Notes: a model not told the origin generated them from the letters alone. Positions 1-9,524 are shown, numbered from the stretch's first letter. The stretch is 64,000 nucleotides of DNA from Candidatus Chryseopegocella kryptomonas (GCF_001536065.1 NZ_CZVW01000004.1:1-64000); one strand, 5' to 3'. A program made the numbers and translations.

Positions 1-431
1 TTTAACTCAATAACCGAATAAGCATTTGCGCCCATACCTGTGTCAGCAAAAAGATCAATTATATCCTTTAATCTGCACGGGACTTTGTTCAAGAAATACT
101 CGCTCTCACCTGATCTAAAAACTCGCCTTGTTATCGTCACCTCTGAATACTCCATCGGCAAAATTCCTTTCGTATTCTCAATTGTAATTGATACCTCCGC
201 CATCCCAAGCGGTTTTCTGTCCTTCGTTCCGTTAAATATGACATCTTCCATTTTATCACTTCTTAAAACGCTTGCCCTTTGCTCCCCGAGAACCCATCTT
301 ATTGCGTCAACTATGTTTGTTTTTCCACATCCATTTGGACCAACGATTGCAGTTATCCCGCCGTTAAATTTAAGTTCAACCTTGTGAGCAAATGATTTAA
401 AGCCAAATATCTCAAGCCGTGATAGATACAT
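1..431 (-). CDS. smc: Chromosome segregation ATPase SMC (N-terminal part, cut by window edge)
   Basis: The SMC ATPase compacts and segregates the chromosome together with ScpA and ScpB. Only the first 143 codons are in the window; the frame is still open at base 1. The protein begins MYLSRLEIFGFKSF, the classic SMC start, followed by a P-loop with GPNGCGKTN near residues 32-40. Next comes the IRWVLGEQ segment that precedes the head-domain strand carrying FNGT, then the Q-loop region around FADTGMGANAY. The ATG is at 431, 16 bp after the GH2 stop, so smc is the last visible gene of the nfeD-to-smc run. Identity is certain from these motifs. Walker B and the hinge lie outside the window. Confidence 0.95.
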   Translation of the reverse strand, partial: MYLSRLEIFGFKSFAHKVELKFNGGITAIVGPNGCGKTNIVDAIRWVLGEQRASVLRSDKMEDVIFNGTKDRKPLGMAEVSITIENTKGILPMEYSEVTITRRVFRSGESEYFLNKVPCRLKDIIDLFADTGMGANAYSVIEL

Positions 432-447
432 TTACTCCTGCCAAATT

Positions 448-3045
448 TTATTTTACACTGTTTAAAATGTTTACCAAAAATTTCAAATATGCAAATGACG
501 AAAACTCATAATCATAAAAAAGCAAAACCAGCGCTGAAAAAACGAAAATTAAAATTAAAACCACAAGTGTAACTCTTGTCTGCTTTACCTCATAAATTAT
601 TGAAATTCCTTTTATCAATCTGACAAAGGAAATCAAAAGTATAACAAAACCAATTCCCAAAATCACTGCACCAGATTCAAAGCCAGTTATCACTCTGTAT
701 AAAATCATATCAATCGGAATCAAAAATATAACAGGTAAAAATGACCAAACGACAATTGAATACGAATGCGTTAGAAAAACACGCACTTTAACAAAACTTG
801 AAAAAAACTGAACAAGCAAGGTTAAAATTAAAACAAAAGCAAATGAAAACAAAGAACAATAAAACGAAGACGAAACAGGACTCCATATGATTGAAATTAA
901 CTTAACTTTAAGCCAGTCAACAAAAATTAAATGCGTGAGAATGTAATCCAGAAATTCATTCTCTTTGAGACGATTTAAAATTCCAGCGCTGAAAACTCCA
1001 AGAGTTGCAGATATTATCAAAGCGATGATTGTCGTCTGACCGATTGAAATGAGATATTGATCTCTGACATCAGCAAAGAAATTGTAAGGTCTGAAAATTG
1101 CACGATTTAAGTTTTCCCTGAACCAGCGATATGAATAGTAAATGTAAGACAAAAACAAGAGAAGAATTATCCCAGCGATTGTGTAAACGGCGGGGATATT
1201 TTCCGAATAATCACCAATTGCAAGTTGCGGAACTTTTCCATCCGTATAAAGCGCCTTCAAAACTTCATACGCAGGTCTTTTCTCCCTATCGTAAGACATA
1301 ACTCCCATAGTGTAAAGATAAGGGTCTGGGTTGGGAAGCGTTAGAATTGGTCTTTCGCCACGCCAATCAGCAAAAATCCAAACAAATGAACCATCAAAAT
1401 CGCTCTCCTGAATCAATCTGTATCTTTCAAGTATATACTTTGCTTGACTCTCATAAGAAAGTGGATCGGAATATCCGTTCCTATTTCCAATTTGAACCGC
1501 TTTTCCATATTCGGTTATTATGACAGGTTTATCCGCATATTTTTTCTTCCAATAAGAGATGTAATCAACAAACTTTTGAACATCATCCACATAAACATTA
1601 ACACAGGCAAGGTCAACGAGATCAACACATAAATCATTTTTTATCATTCTTGATGCGTAATAAACAGGTCTATCATCAATTGATTTAACAAATTTTGCAA
1701 GTTCTCCGACATATTTTCTTGCATTTTCATCCGCAGAATCAAACTCATTTCCAATTCCCCAAGCAAGCACAGAAGGATGATTTTTATCTCTGTTTATCAT
1801 TTCTGAAACATAATCTTTCGCAAGCGAAACAAATCTTGCAGATGTCAATATATCAACAGGGACATTCCAAACAGGAATTTCTTCCAAAACAAAAAGTCCA
1901 TATCTATCACACAAATTTAAAACATACGGATGTGCAGGGTAATGCCCAAGGCGAACCGCATTAGCACCCATATTTTTTATCAAAACAATGTCTTTTTCCA
2001 TTTCTTCATAACTTAACGCACTCCCAAATTTAGGATGATCTTCATGCCTTGAAATTCCTTTCAAAACTAATCTTGTCCCATTCAAATAAATGTCACCGTT
2101 AGAAATTTTCAAATCTCTAAACCCAGTGACAATGACATATTCATCAACAATTTTTCCTGAATTCATCACAATAATTTTTAAAATGTAAAGCGAAGGTGAA
2201 TCAGGACTCCAGAGTTTAGGATTAAAGATTGTGAATGGGATTTTAAATTTCAAACTCCTTGAATTATCAAGCAAGACCTTAACTGGTTGCGTTTCGGTTA
2301 TAAAAACTTCTTTATCTTTCTCAATGATTTGAAGTTTCAAGTCAAAAGTTTTATCGGCAAAAATTTTTGATATTTCATCCGAAGCGATGTAACCTTCAAC
2401 TTCACCGTTCAAAAGGGCGTAATTTGTCCCGAATGAATAATTGACTTTCGCATCGTCAATCCAAACTTTTGGCGTCGCAAGTATGTAAATGTCTCTGTAA
2501 ATTCCACCGTAATTTCTCCACGCCCAAACCTGCGGTCGCAATGGTATAGTAGATTTTGAATTAAGTTCATTGCTCACACGAATTTCAAGCACATTTTCTC
2601 CTATGTTCAACATCCTCTCGGGGATTCTAACAACAAAAGAAGTATAACCTCCGATATGTTTTGAGAGAAATTGACCATTGATAAAAATTTGACACTCGTA
2701 ATTTATACCGTAAGCGACGAGAAAAAGCGCTCTATCATGCACAACGGAATCTTGAAGTTCAAAACTTTTTCTGAATATAACCTTTCCATTAAAATCATAA
2801 GCGGACGGTATCAAAATCTCCGACCATTTTTTTTCTCCTTCAACTTTTACAAGCCATTTGCCAGAAAGATCAACTTTTAACCTCGTATTCGTATCTTGAA
2901 ACATTCCAGCATCAATTCCGATCAAAGTCGGTTGACCGTTGATGAAAAATTTTCTTTCTTCACCTTGAAGTGCGTTTAAGTTAAAGATTGAAAAAGACAG
3001 AAGTAAAACGAGTAGAAAAATTTTTCTCACCTTATCTTTCAGCAT
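448..3045 (-). CDS. Glycoside hydrolase family 2 enzyme with C-terminal multi-pass membrane region
   Basis: This 865-residue protein hydrolyses beta-glycosides at or outside the membrane; whether it is a galactosidase, glucuronidase or mannosidase cannot be read from the sequence. It has a signal peptide (about 1-25), a GH2 sugar-binding jelly roll (about 50-190), an Ig-like domain (about 195-310) and a TIM barrel (about 315-600). The acid/base is E434 in GIGNEFD, and the nucleophile is probably E512 in ITEYG. After the barrel come about six hydrophobic helices between residues 615 and 850, which ordinary GH2 enzymes do not have. No frame break separates the two parts. The start overlaps the upstream gene by 14 bp. 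Family call is firm; the membrane part is unassigned. Confidence 0.88.
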   Translation of the reverse strand: MLKDKVRKIFLLVLLLSFSIFNLNALQGEERKFFINGQPTLIGIDAGMFQDTNTRLKVDLSGKWLVKVEGEKKWSEILIPSAYDFNGKVIFRKSFELQDSVVHDRALFLVAYGINYECQIFINGQFLSKHIGGYTSFVVRIPERMLNIGENVLEIRVSNELNSKSTIPLRPQVWAWRNYGGIYRDIYILATPKVWIDDAKVNYSFGTNYALLNGEVEGYIASDEISKIFADKTFDLKLQIIEKDKEVFITETQPVKVLLDNSRSLKFKIPFTIFNPKLWSPDSPSLYILKIIVMNSGKIVDEYVIVTGFRDLKISNGDIYLNGTRLVLKGISRHEDHPKFGSALSYEEMEKDIVLIKNMGANAVRLGHYPAHPYVLNLCDRYGLFVLEEIPVWNVPVDILTSARFVSLAKDYVSEMINRDKNHPSVLAWGIGNEFDSADENARKYVGELAKFVKSIDDRPVYYASRMIKNDLCVDLVDLACVNVYVDDVQKFVDYISYWKKKYADKPVIITEYGKAVQIGNRNGYSDPLSYESQAKYILERYRLIQESDFDGSFVWIFADWRGERPILTLPNPDPYLYTMGVMSYDREKRPAYEVLKALYTDGKVPQLAIGDYSENIPAVYTIAGIILLLFLSYIYYSYRWFRENLNRAIFRPYNFFADVRDQYLISIGQTTIIALIISATLGVFSAGILNRLKENEFLDYILTHLIFVDWLKVKLISIIWSPVSSSFYCSLFSFAFVLILTLLVQFFSSFVKVRVFLTHSYSIVVWSFLPVIFLIPIDMILYRVITGFESGAVILGIGFVILLISFVRLIKGISIIYEVKQTRVTLVVLILIFVFSALVLLFYDYEFSSFAYLKFLVNILNSVK

Positions 3046-3787
3046 TTGTTGTGATTTGCTTTTCTATCAACATAAGTTCATAAACTTTGCTATGCCACCG
3101 AGAAACTTGATCATATGTTAAGAATTTAATCCTGCTATTTATCGGCTTAAAGGCACTTGCCTCAATTCTTGACTTAAATTCTTTATATCTCTCTTTTGGC
3201 GATACAATATAAAATCTGGCGTTAAAATCTTGCAATTCTAGAAATTTCAGAAGTGAATTTTTAAAATCGGAGGTATGATCAATTTCAAATGCACTTGATG
3301 GGAATCCTCTTTCGTTGAACCAGATGACATCTATTGTTTTCACCCGCCGAATAATTTTATGATATGTAAAGTTTAGGATTTCTTTTAAACTTGCGAATTC
3401 ACCAAGAGTTCTGCCGTTGAATTTCTTATTTTTATCTTGTGGCGGAATATATGTTTTAAAACCTTTAATTTCTCCAATCTGAACAAGCAAGCCTTGATAA
3501 AACGAATGGATTGAGTCCTCTTTCGGAGTTTCTTTTCCTTCAAGAAGCGCGAGAATTTCATATGGCAAATTATCTTTGTATGAAATTAAAGCCCACAAAC
3601 CAGGTTTTACCCGAAAGAAAAAACGCTTATCCTGGACTATCCTTCTAATCGTTGCAAATGGTGTTTTAGTTTTCCATTTGATTTTGGATTCTTCCAAGAA
3701 CTTAAGAACATTCTCATAAAGATAGCCAAGCGTAGCGTAACCACCATTTTTTTCCATAACTTTTATTACGACCTCATACTGTTTCAA
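3032..3787 (-). CDS. HARE-HTH domain protein with PD-(D/E)XK nuclease-like C-terminus
   Basis: No named orthologue is recognised. Residues 1-75 resemble the HARE-HTH winged helix: an amphipathic start, a GGYATLGYLYE turn, WKTKTPFATIRR, then RFFFRVKPGLWAL. This fold is known from RNA polymerase delta and from restriction-associated proteins. Residues 145-225 look like a restriction-endonuclease core: D153 in TIDVIWF, a hairpin, then SAFEID (E168, D170), helix SLLKFLEL, and strand RFYIVSPKER. The usual catalytic Lys of ExK is not obvious, so activity is uncertain. No methyltransferase lies nearby. The gene sits inside the nfeD-pfkB-GH2-smc run, 19 bp after pfkB. Alternatives are a DNA-damage sensor or a transcription factor. 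Confidence 0.6.
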   Translation of the reverse strand: MKQYEVVIKVMEKNGGYATLGYLYENVLKFLEESKIKWKTKTPFATIRRIVQDKRFFFRVKPGLWALISYKDNLPYEILALLEGKETPKEDSIHSFYQGLLVQIGEIKGFKTYIPPQDKNKKFNGRTLGEFASLKEILNFTYHKIIRRVKTIDVIWFNERGFPSSAFEIDHTSDFKNSLLKFLELQDFNARFYIVSPKERYKEFKSRIEASAFKPINSRIKFLTYDQVSRWHSKVYELMLIEKQITTNAER

Positions 3788-3806
3788 CGCAGTGTAAACT
3801 TAATTT

Positions 3807-4721
3807 TCAATCAACCTCAAATTTTGTTAATTCTTTAAATGCGAAAAATCGGTTTTGGATTTCGTTCCAGGACAAATTTTTTATTCTGTTAATTCCAAAA
3901 TCTTCAACGCAAAATGAAGCGATAGCGCTTCCATATATTACTGCACGTCTTAAATTTTTCTCGGAGAAATCTTTCGTTTTAGCAAGCCATCCTGCGAAAC
4001 CACCGGCAAATGTATCGCCTGCACCCGTTGGATCCTGAATCGCCTCAATTGGATAAGCCGGCGCTGAAAAAATTATACTATCAATCATAAGAACCGCGCC
4101 ATGCTCACCCTTTTTGATGATGACAATCTCTGGACCAAGATTTAAAATTTTCTTTCCCGCTTTTATCAAGTTCGGCTCACGTGCAATTTGTCTTGCCTCC
4201 GCATCGTTTACGATTAAAACATTTACACGCTTCAATGTCTCCAAAAGTTCATCGTATTTCCTCTCAATCCAGAAATTCATCGTGTCTGCGATTACAAGCT
4301 TTGGGTTATAAACCTGATCAAGAACTCTCATTTGAAGAACAGGGTCAATGTTCCCAAGACATACAATCTCACTTGATTTAAACTCATCAGGTATCACAGG
4401 GTTAAAATCAGCAAAAACATTTAACTGCGTGTAAATTGTCTCGCGAGTGTTCATATCGTAGTGATATTTCCCAGCCCATCTAAATGTTTTTCCGTTTGGG
4501 ATAATTTGAAGACCTTTTAGATTAACACCTCTGCTTTGAAGCTCGCTTATGACATCCTCAGGGAAATCATCTCCAACAACACCGACAAGACCGATTGATC
4601 TTGTGAAATAACTTGCAGAAATAGAAATGTAAAGAGCCGAACCACCGGGTGTTTCATCAACACGCGAAAATGGTGTCTCAATTGTATCAAGTGCTATTGA
4701 ACCAACGACAAGTAGTTCCAA
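3807..4721 (-). CDS. PfkB-family (ribokinase-like) sugar or nucleoside kinase
   Basis: The protein is an ATP-dependent carbohydrate or nucleoside kinase of the ribokinase fold, 304 residues, a normal length. It has the GGSALYISISAS substrate-lid region near residue 26, NDAEA near 172, and the C-terminal signature DPTGAGDTFAGGF with catalytic base D236. The substrate cannot be named; the sequence lacks fructokinase- or adenosine kinase-specific features that I could recognise. The start is a TTG at 4721, chosen because a strong SD (AAGGAGG) lies 8 nt upstream and the next residues (ELLVVGSIALD) form the first strand. It follows slipin by 13 bp and is probably co-transcribed with it. Confidence 0.88.
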   Translation of the reverse strand: MELLVVGSIALDTIETPFSRVDETPGGSALYISISASYFTRSIGLVGVVGDDFPEDVISELQSRGVNLKGLQIIPNGKTFRWAGKYHYDMNTRETIYTQLNVFADFNPVIPDEFKSSEIVCLGNIDPVLQMRVLDQVYNPKLVIADTMNFWIERKYDELLETLKRVNVLIVNDAEARQIAREPNLIKAGKKILNLGPEIVIIKKGEHGAVLMIDSIIFSAPAYPIEAIQDPTGAGDTFAGGFAGWLAKTKDFSEKNLRRAVIYGSAIASFCVEDFGINRIKNLSWNEIQNRFFAFKELTKFEVD

Positions 4722-4734
4722 AACTTACGCCTCC

Positions 4735-5493
4735 TTATTTTTTCTTATCTCCTGTTTCAATGAATGGTCTTATAAGCTCAATCGGGATCGGGAATATTGT
4801 CGTTGAATTTCTCTCCGATGCAACTTCTGAAAGCGTCTGCAAAAATCTTAACTGTATCGCTGTTGGATACTGACCGATGATCTGAGCTGCTTCAGCGAGT
4901 CGTTGAGCAGCTTGATATTCTCCTTCTGCATTGATAACTTTTGCTCTTCTTTCTCTTTCCGCTTCCGCCTGCCTTGCCATCGCCCTTTGCATTTCAACTG
5001 GAAGATCAACATGCTTTATCTCAACCATTGAAACTTTAATTCCCCACGGATCTGTGTGGGCATCAATAATCTGCTGTAAATTTTGGTTTATCTTTTCTCT
5101 TTCGGCAAGAATTTCATCAAGTTCGCTTTGACCAAGAACACTTCTCAATGTCGTCTGTGAAAGTTGTGAAGTCGCATAGAGATAATCTTCAACCTCAACT
5201 ATTGCTTTTTCAGGGTCAACAACTCTAAAATAAACGACGGCATTAACTTTAATTGAGACATTATCCCTTGTTATCACATCCTGCGGTGGGACATCAAGCA
5301 CAACTGTTCTTAAACTTACCTTTACCATTCTATCAACTATCGGAATCAAAAATATAAGTCCCGGACCTTTTGCTCCAATTAATCTTCCAAGTCGGAACAC
5401 AACTCCCCTTTCATATTCACGCAAAACTCTTATAGCACTTGAAAGTATGATAACTAAAAAAACGATTATTACAGTTAAAAGTGAAATCGTCAT
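4735..5493 (-). CDS. Slipin (stomatin/prohibitin SPFH-domain membrane protein)
   Basis: Slipins form oligomeric scaffolds on the inner membrane and are functionally tied to NfeD-type proteases. The 252-residue protein has one N-terminal membrane helix (about 3-20), the stomatin start [11 protein letters not shown], the SPFH domain (about 30-190) with [15 protein letters not shown], and a helical [19 protein letters not shown] stretch typical of the family. The C-terminal [10 protein letters not shown] is also typical. A good SD (GGAGG) precedes the ATG at 5493. It lies 21 bp after nfeD, reproducing the widespread nfeD-slipin pair. Confidence 0.95.
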   Translation of the reverse strand: MTISLLTVIIVFLVIILSSAIRVLREYERGVVFRLGRLIGAKGPGLIFLIPIVDRMVKVSLRTVVLDVPPQDVITRDNVSIKVNAVVYFRVVDPEKAIVEVEDYLYATSQLSQTTLRSVLGQSELDEILAEREKINQNLQQIIDAHTDPWGIKVSMVEIKHVDLPVEMQRAMARQAEAERERRAKVINAEGEYQAAQRLAEAAQIIGQYPTAIQLRFLQTLSEVASERNSTTIFPIPIELIRPFIETGDKKK

Positions 5494-5514
5494 GGCTTGA
5501 CCTCCATTTTTGGT

Positions 5515-6813
5515 TTATGTCTTCTTGTTAAGTTTTTCAACTTTTAAAGTTAAACCCTCAATTCCTCTGACAACTATCTCTTCATTTTGATTGATTTCAT
5601 CTTGGCTCATTGCTTTCCAGATTTCGCCGTGAACTCTGACCTGACCTGTAGCCCATCCATTTGAAGCTGGTTTAAATTGCGTAAGTGCGATCCCGGTTTC
5701 ACCAATTAATCCTTCTTTCCCAGTCGTTGGCTTTCTTCTCTGAGCTTTTAAAGCCATACCGATTGCAAAAAGGAAAAATAGAACAGTTAAAGCAACCGCT
5801 GTTATTATAACTGTTAATGATATTTGCATAAGTTCAAACGGTGAATTTATTAACATTATTGAACCAAGCAAAAGTGAAATTGCACCGCCTATTGTGAGCA
5901 AACCGTGGCTTACGATTTTAATTTCAAGAAGCAAAAGAATTATACCAAGAATTATCAAAGCAAGTCCCGCGTAATTTATCGGCAGTGCTTGAAGAGAATA
6001 AAAAGCAAGTATCAAGCAAATTGCACCTATCACGCCAGGGAAAATTGAACCCGGATTGTAAAGTTCAAACAAAATTCCGTAAATCCCGAGCAAAAGCAAA
6101 ATATACGCAATGTTTGGGTCGCTTATCAAAGCAAGGAGTTTCTCACGCCAGTTCATCTCAACAAATTTTATCCTTGCATCTTTCACATTTAAAACAACTT
6201 CCCTTGAATCAACCTTTACAACTTTGCCGTCAATTTTTTCAAGTAAATCTTTCAAATCCTTCGCTATAAGGTCAATTACGCTATCTTTTAATGCTTCCGT
6301 TTCAGTTGAAGATATACTTTCGCGAACCGCTTTTTCAGCCCATTTGACATTTCTATTCCTTTTTTCAGCGATTGTCCTGACGAAAGCAGCCGCATCATTG
6401 GTTATCTTTTGTTCCATAACTTTTGATGTATCACCAACACCTCCGATCCCGACGGGATGAGCAGCTCCGATATTTGTTCCCGGAGCCATTACCGCAATAT
6501 GAGCCGAAAGGGTTATGAAGACGCCAGCTGAGCCTGCTCGTGCTCCTGATGGATAGACGAATACGATGACAGGAATTTCCGCACCGAGAATTGATTTGAC
6601 AATGCTACGTGTTGATTCAAGTAATCCACCAGGTGTGTCAAGTTCTATGATAAGGCATTGAGCGCCTTCTTCGGTTGCCTTCTTGATTGAATTTGAAATA
6701 TATTCCGCTGTTGCCGGATTTATTGCGCCTTCAACTTTTATCACATAAACAAAATTATCCGCAAAAACCCAACCTGTGAAAAAAATCAAAAATAAAATTA
6801 ACTTTCTCATCAT
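5515..6813 (-). CDS. nfeD: NfeD-family membrane-bound serine protease
   Basis: This is a long-form NfeD protein (432 residues) that cleaves stomatin-like partners at the membrane. It has a signal peptide (1-18), a ClpP/SppA-like protease domain (about 20-200), four or five membrane helices (about 235-350) and a C-terminal OB-fold (about 365-430). The catalytic Ser-Lys dyad is visible as S95 in ARAGSAG and K136 in EQKITND. Their 41-residue spacing equals that of the Pyrococcus PH1510 dyad. The slipin partner is the next gene. A TTGCAA-17-TAAAAT promoter lies just upstream, so this is probably the first gene of the run. Confidence 0.95.
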   Translation of the reverse strand: MMRKLILFLIFFTGWVFADNFVYVIKVEGAINPATAEYISNSIKKATEEGAQCLIIELDTPGGLLESTRSIVKSILGAEIPVIVFVYPSGARAGSAGVFITLSAHIAVMAPGTNIGAAHPVGIGGVGDTSKVMEQKITNDAAAFVRTIAEKRNRNVKWAEKAVRESISSTETEALKDSVIDLIAKDLKDLLEKIDGKVVKVDSREVVLNVKDARIKFVEMNWREKLLALISDPNIAYILLLLGIYGILFELYNPGSIFPGVIGAICLILAFYSLQALPINYAGLALIILGIILLLLEIKIVSHGLLTIGGAISLLLGSIMLINSPFELMQISLTVIITAVALTVLFFLFAIGMALKAQRRKPTTGKEGLIGETGIALTQFKPASNGWATGQVRVHGEIWKAMSQDEINQNEEIVVRGIEGLTLKVEKLNKKT

Positions 6814-6843
6814 CGGGGGCTTATTTATTTTTCCTTCAAATCA

Positions 6844-6872
6844 ATTTTACGAAAAAAGTTGCATTGTTGCAA
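6844..6872 (-). promoter_or_regulatory. Sigma70-type promoter for the nfeD run
   Basis: On the minus strand: TTGCAA at 6872-6867, a 17-bp spacer, then TAAAAT at 6849-6844, about 30 bp before the nfeD ATG. The -35 overlaps a small inverted repeat, TTGCA-4-TGCAA (6859-6872), which could be an operator half-site pair. The spacing matches the other promoters in this window. Confidence 0.55.
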
Positions 6873-6882
6873 GAAAACAAAA

Positions 6883-9444
6883 TCATTTGATCAAAATCAT
6901 TTTCCTCGTCTGTGAAAATTTGCCCGCAATCAATCTATAAAAATAAACCCCCGAAGGAAGGTCATCGGCTTCAAATTTTATCCTGTGAACCCCAGATTCA
7001 AATTCACCATCAACAATTGTGCTTATTTCTCGTCCAAGAATATCATAAACATAAATCTTAACATAACTTTTCACCGCCAAACTAAACTCAATAATTGTTG
7101 ATGAATTGAATGGATTCGGATAATTTTGAGAAAGTGAAAAATCAAGCGGAATTTCACTTGAATAAACAGATGTAATTTTCCCACCAACCTGTAAATCGTC
7201 AAAATACAATTCACCTTCTTTATCTGCGCCCGAAACTTGTCTTACAACTATGCTGTGAAATTGTTTGCTTGTCCCAGGAATTGACGAAATTGGTAAAGAT
7301 ATAAATCTCCACCCATACCAATTTATGTTTCCAAGATCAACAATGTAATTGCTTGGATTGTAGAACCACAATTCAAGTTTATTTCCACTTAAATCGCCAT
7401 AAATCCACAAGCCAAGGTCTCCATACGAATCCGCTATCCCAGGCTTTGATGCGTTATAAACTCTCACAACACCGCCAGCATTACCCGTGAATTTATAAGT
7501 TAATTTCCCTGAATTTGAACCGCTTATTTTTTTCTCACTTGTTATCACGAAATTTGTCATCGTCGTATCAACCCCGATGGTGCTTCCGCTTTGAGATGGT
7601 TTCCACCACGATCCGATCGTTTCAAAAGAATCAATCAAAGTTCCTTGATAGAAAAATCCGGGTTCGGTTTTAAAGGTGAAAACATAATCTTCCGCCGTTG
7701 CATTTCCAAATAAATCTTTAAGCCCAGCCAAAAATTTAACTTTATAAGTTTTATCACGCATTAAAACACTTGCTGGTTTAAATGTCACGATGCTTTTATC
7801 ATCTTTTATGATATGTCTTCCGCTCGTGATTGAAACAATTTGATCGTTTTCATCAAACAATCTCACACGGCTTGATAAACTTGCACTTTCAATCGGTTCA
7901 TTAAAAACGAACTTCATCTCAGCATAAATGCTCACACCATCGCCTACGGGATAACCCTTTACAACAGCAGGCGGAGTCACATCCGGCGCTGTCGTTGTAA
8001 ACTCAATGATATACGGATCACCCGGAACCCCATCACCATCTCCATCAATCTTCAAACCGAAAACACTTTTTGCCCCCGTGTCAATTTTGATAGTGTATGT
8101 TGTTGAAAATTCCCAAAACTTGTTCGGCTTAATTTCAAGCGTTTTTTGATCCGAACTCCAAATCAATGTCACCGTATCTCTTGGATTTATCACAAGATTT
8201 GACTCAACAGATAACTTATCCATAGGTATTGAAAAGTTGATGACAACTGATTTATAAGCAAGGAAATTGCGTGTCCCAGATTCTGGTATAACAGAAACAA
8301 CTTTCGGAGCAACTTGATCAGCCCGAATCAAATTTAAATAATAACTCCAGTTCCAACCCGGTCCAGGATCAGTATGATTGTTGCAGGATGTTGGATAAGT
8401 TGAAGCAGGATCATAAGTTGCAAAGTCCCACTCCCGACGAACAACAGGCCATTGTGGCTGTTGCCAGAAATTGTGTCCTATGATATGATTGCTGTCAACT
8501 GGAATGCTCCATCTGTTAACCATATTTCTCACAAGTTTAGCCGATTCAAGATACATAATAGGAGTAAACCAAACCTGTGGATTCTCAATGTATCCTTCGT
8601 GTTCAATTCCAAGCGTAAAATTGTTCCAACATCTTGCATGCCAAGCTTTATCTTTTTCTCGCACAAGTTGAACGATATAACCATCTGAACTGCGAATTAC
8701 ATAATGAGCACTTGCTTGTGAAGATGGATTTTTAAGCCACGAAACAGAACCTGCAAAACTTCCTTGTGTTACATGGATTACAATTCTTGTCGTATAAGGT
8801 CTGTTTGCTGTGTAATTTGGGCTTGGATCCCAAACCGCAGGCGGATAATCATCTGAATTTATTTCATCTGGATTTACAATTTTTAAACCCGCCTTTTCAA
8901 ATAAATTTTTCGGAAAAATTGATAAATCAACATCCATCTTCTCAATTTTTATCCCGAAACCATCAAAACCCGTTGAAAGAGCTTTATAAACATCATAAGC
9001 AAAAATCTGCGCTATCTCCGGCTGTGGGATTCCGCTGAACTTTGCAACGGCATCTTTATAATCTTCAATTCTTGACACTCCTTTTTTCAAACCTTTTTCA
9101 GATGAAAATTTTGCAAGTAGAGATGCACCCGCCCTTATGTTTTGATAAACATCTTTTTTCACAACTTCAATCGGGAGATTAAGCAATTTAGCCCCTTCAA
9201 CCAAACTATGCCCGAACCAGTCATCATCTCTCAAACCCATAATCCCGTAAACAGGTGGTCTTCCATCGCAAGGTGGAGCAAATTTCTCAGGCTCTATGTG
9301 AACCCATCTCGTATTCACAAATGCAATCGCTTCAAGAAGTTCAGATGGAACGCCAAATTCATCGCCAGCAAGTTTAAAATAATTTTTCAAATCCTGTGTT
9401 TTGATTAAGCCCGGCAGAAACATCAAGATTAAAATCATGATCAC
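6883..9444 (-). CDS. T9SS-exported N-acetylmuramoyl-L-alanine amidase with Big_5-like domains
   Basis: This 853-residue secreted cell-wall enzyme cuts the muramoyl-alanine bond. It has a short signal peptide (1-17), a lytic-transglycosylase-like helical region (about 20-160), an Amidase_2 domain (about 210-375), two Big_5-type Ig-like domains (about 385-490 and 492-595), a jelly-roll-like segment (about 600-760) and a T9SS sorting tail. Amidase zinc and catalytic residues are visible: H224 in RIVIH, H324 in IIGHN, H357 and D359 in NHTDPGPGW. The tail starts SLSQNYPNPFNSST and ends GVYFYRL...KMILIK. The tail implies export across the outer membrane and surface attachment. It is a single-gene unit with its own promoter. 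Confidence 0.9.
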   Translation of the reverse strand: MIMILILMFLPGLIKTQDLKNYFKLAGDEFGVPSELLEAIAFVNTRWVHIEPEKFAPPCDGRPPVYGIMGLRDDDWFGHSLVEGAKLLNLPIEVVKKDVYQNIRAGASLLAKFSSEKGLKKGVSRIEDYKDAVAKFSGIPQPEIAQIFAYDVYKALSTGFDGFGIKIEKMDVDLSIFPKNLFEKAGLKIVNPDEINSDDYPPAVWDPSPNYTANRPYTTRIVIHVTQGSFAGSVSWLKNPSSQASAHYVIRSSDGYIVQLVREKDKAWHARCWNNFTLGIEHEGYIENPQVWFTPIMYLESAKLVRNMVNRWSIPVDSNHIIGHNFWQQPQWPVVRREWDFATYDPASTYPTSCNNHTDPGPGWNWSYYLNLIRADQVAPKVVSVIPESGTRNFLAYKSVVINFSIPMDKLSVESNLVINPRDTVTLIWSSDQKTLEIKPNKFWEFSTTYTIKIDTGAKSVFGLKIDGDGDGVPGDPYIIEFTTTAPDVTPPAVVKGYPVGDGVSIYAEMKFVFNEPIESASLSSRVRLFDENDQIVSITSGRHIIKDDKSIVTFKPASVLMRDKTYKVKFLAGLKDLFGNATAEDYVFTFKTEPGFFYQGTLIDSFETIGSWWKPSQSGSTIGVDTTMTNFVITSEKKISGSNSGKLTYKFTGNAGGVVRVYNASKPGIADSYGDLGLWIYGDLSGNKLELWFYNPSNYIVDLGNINWYGWRFISLPISSIPGTSKQFHSIVVRQVSGADKEGELYFDDLQVGGKITSVYSSEIPLDFSLSQNYPNPFNSSTIIEFSLAVKSYVKIYVYDILGREISTIVDGEFESGVHRIKFEADDLPSGVYFYRLIAGKFSQTRKMILIK

Positions 9445-9469
9445 AAAGTTTATTTAAAATCTCAATTTA

Positions 9470-9498
9470 AAGATAAGAAATGCCAAAACATCACGCAA
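9470..9498 (-). promoter_or_regulatory. Sigma70-type promoter for the T9SS amidase
   Basis: Minus strand TTGCGT (9498-9493), 17 bp, TATCTT (9475-9470), about 25 bp before the amidase ATG at 9444. The TATCTT box and spacing recur at the divergent rtcA promoter 50 bp away. Confidence 0.5.
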
Positions 9499-9524
9499 CA
9501 AATTTTTGGGTAAATTCGCATAAT

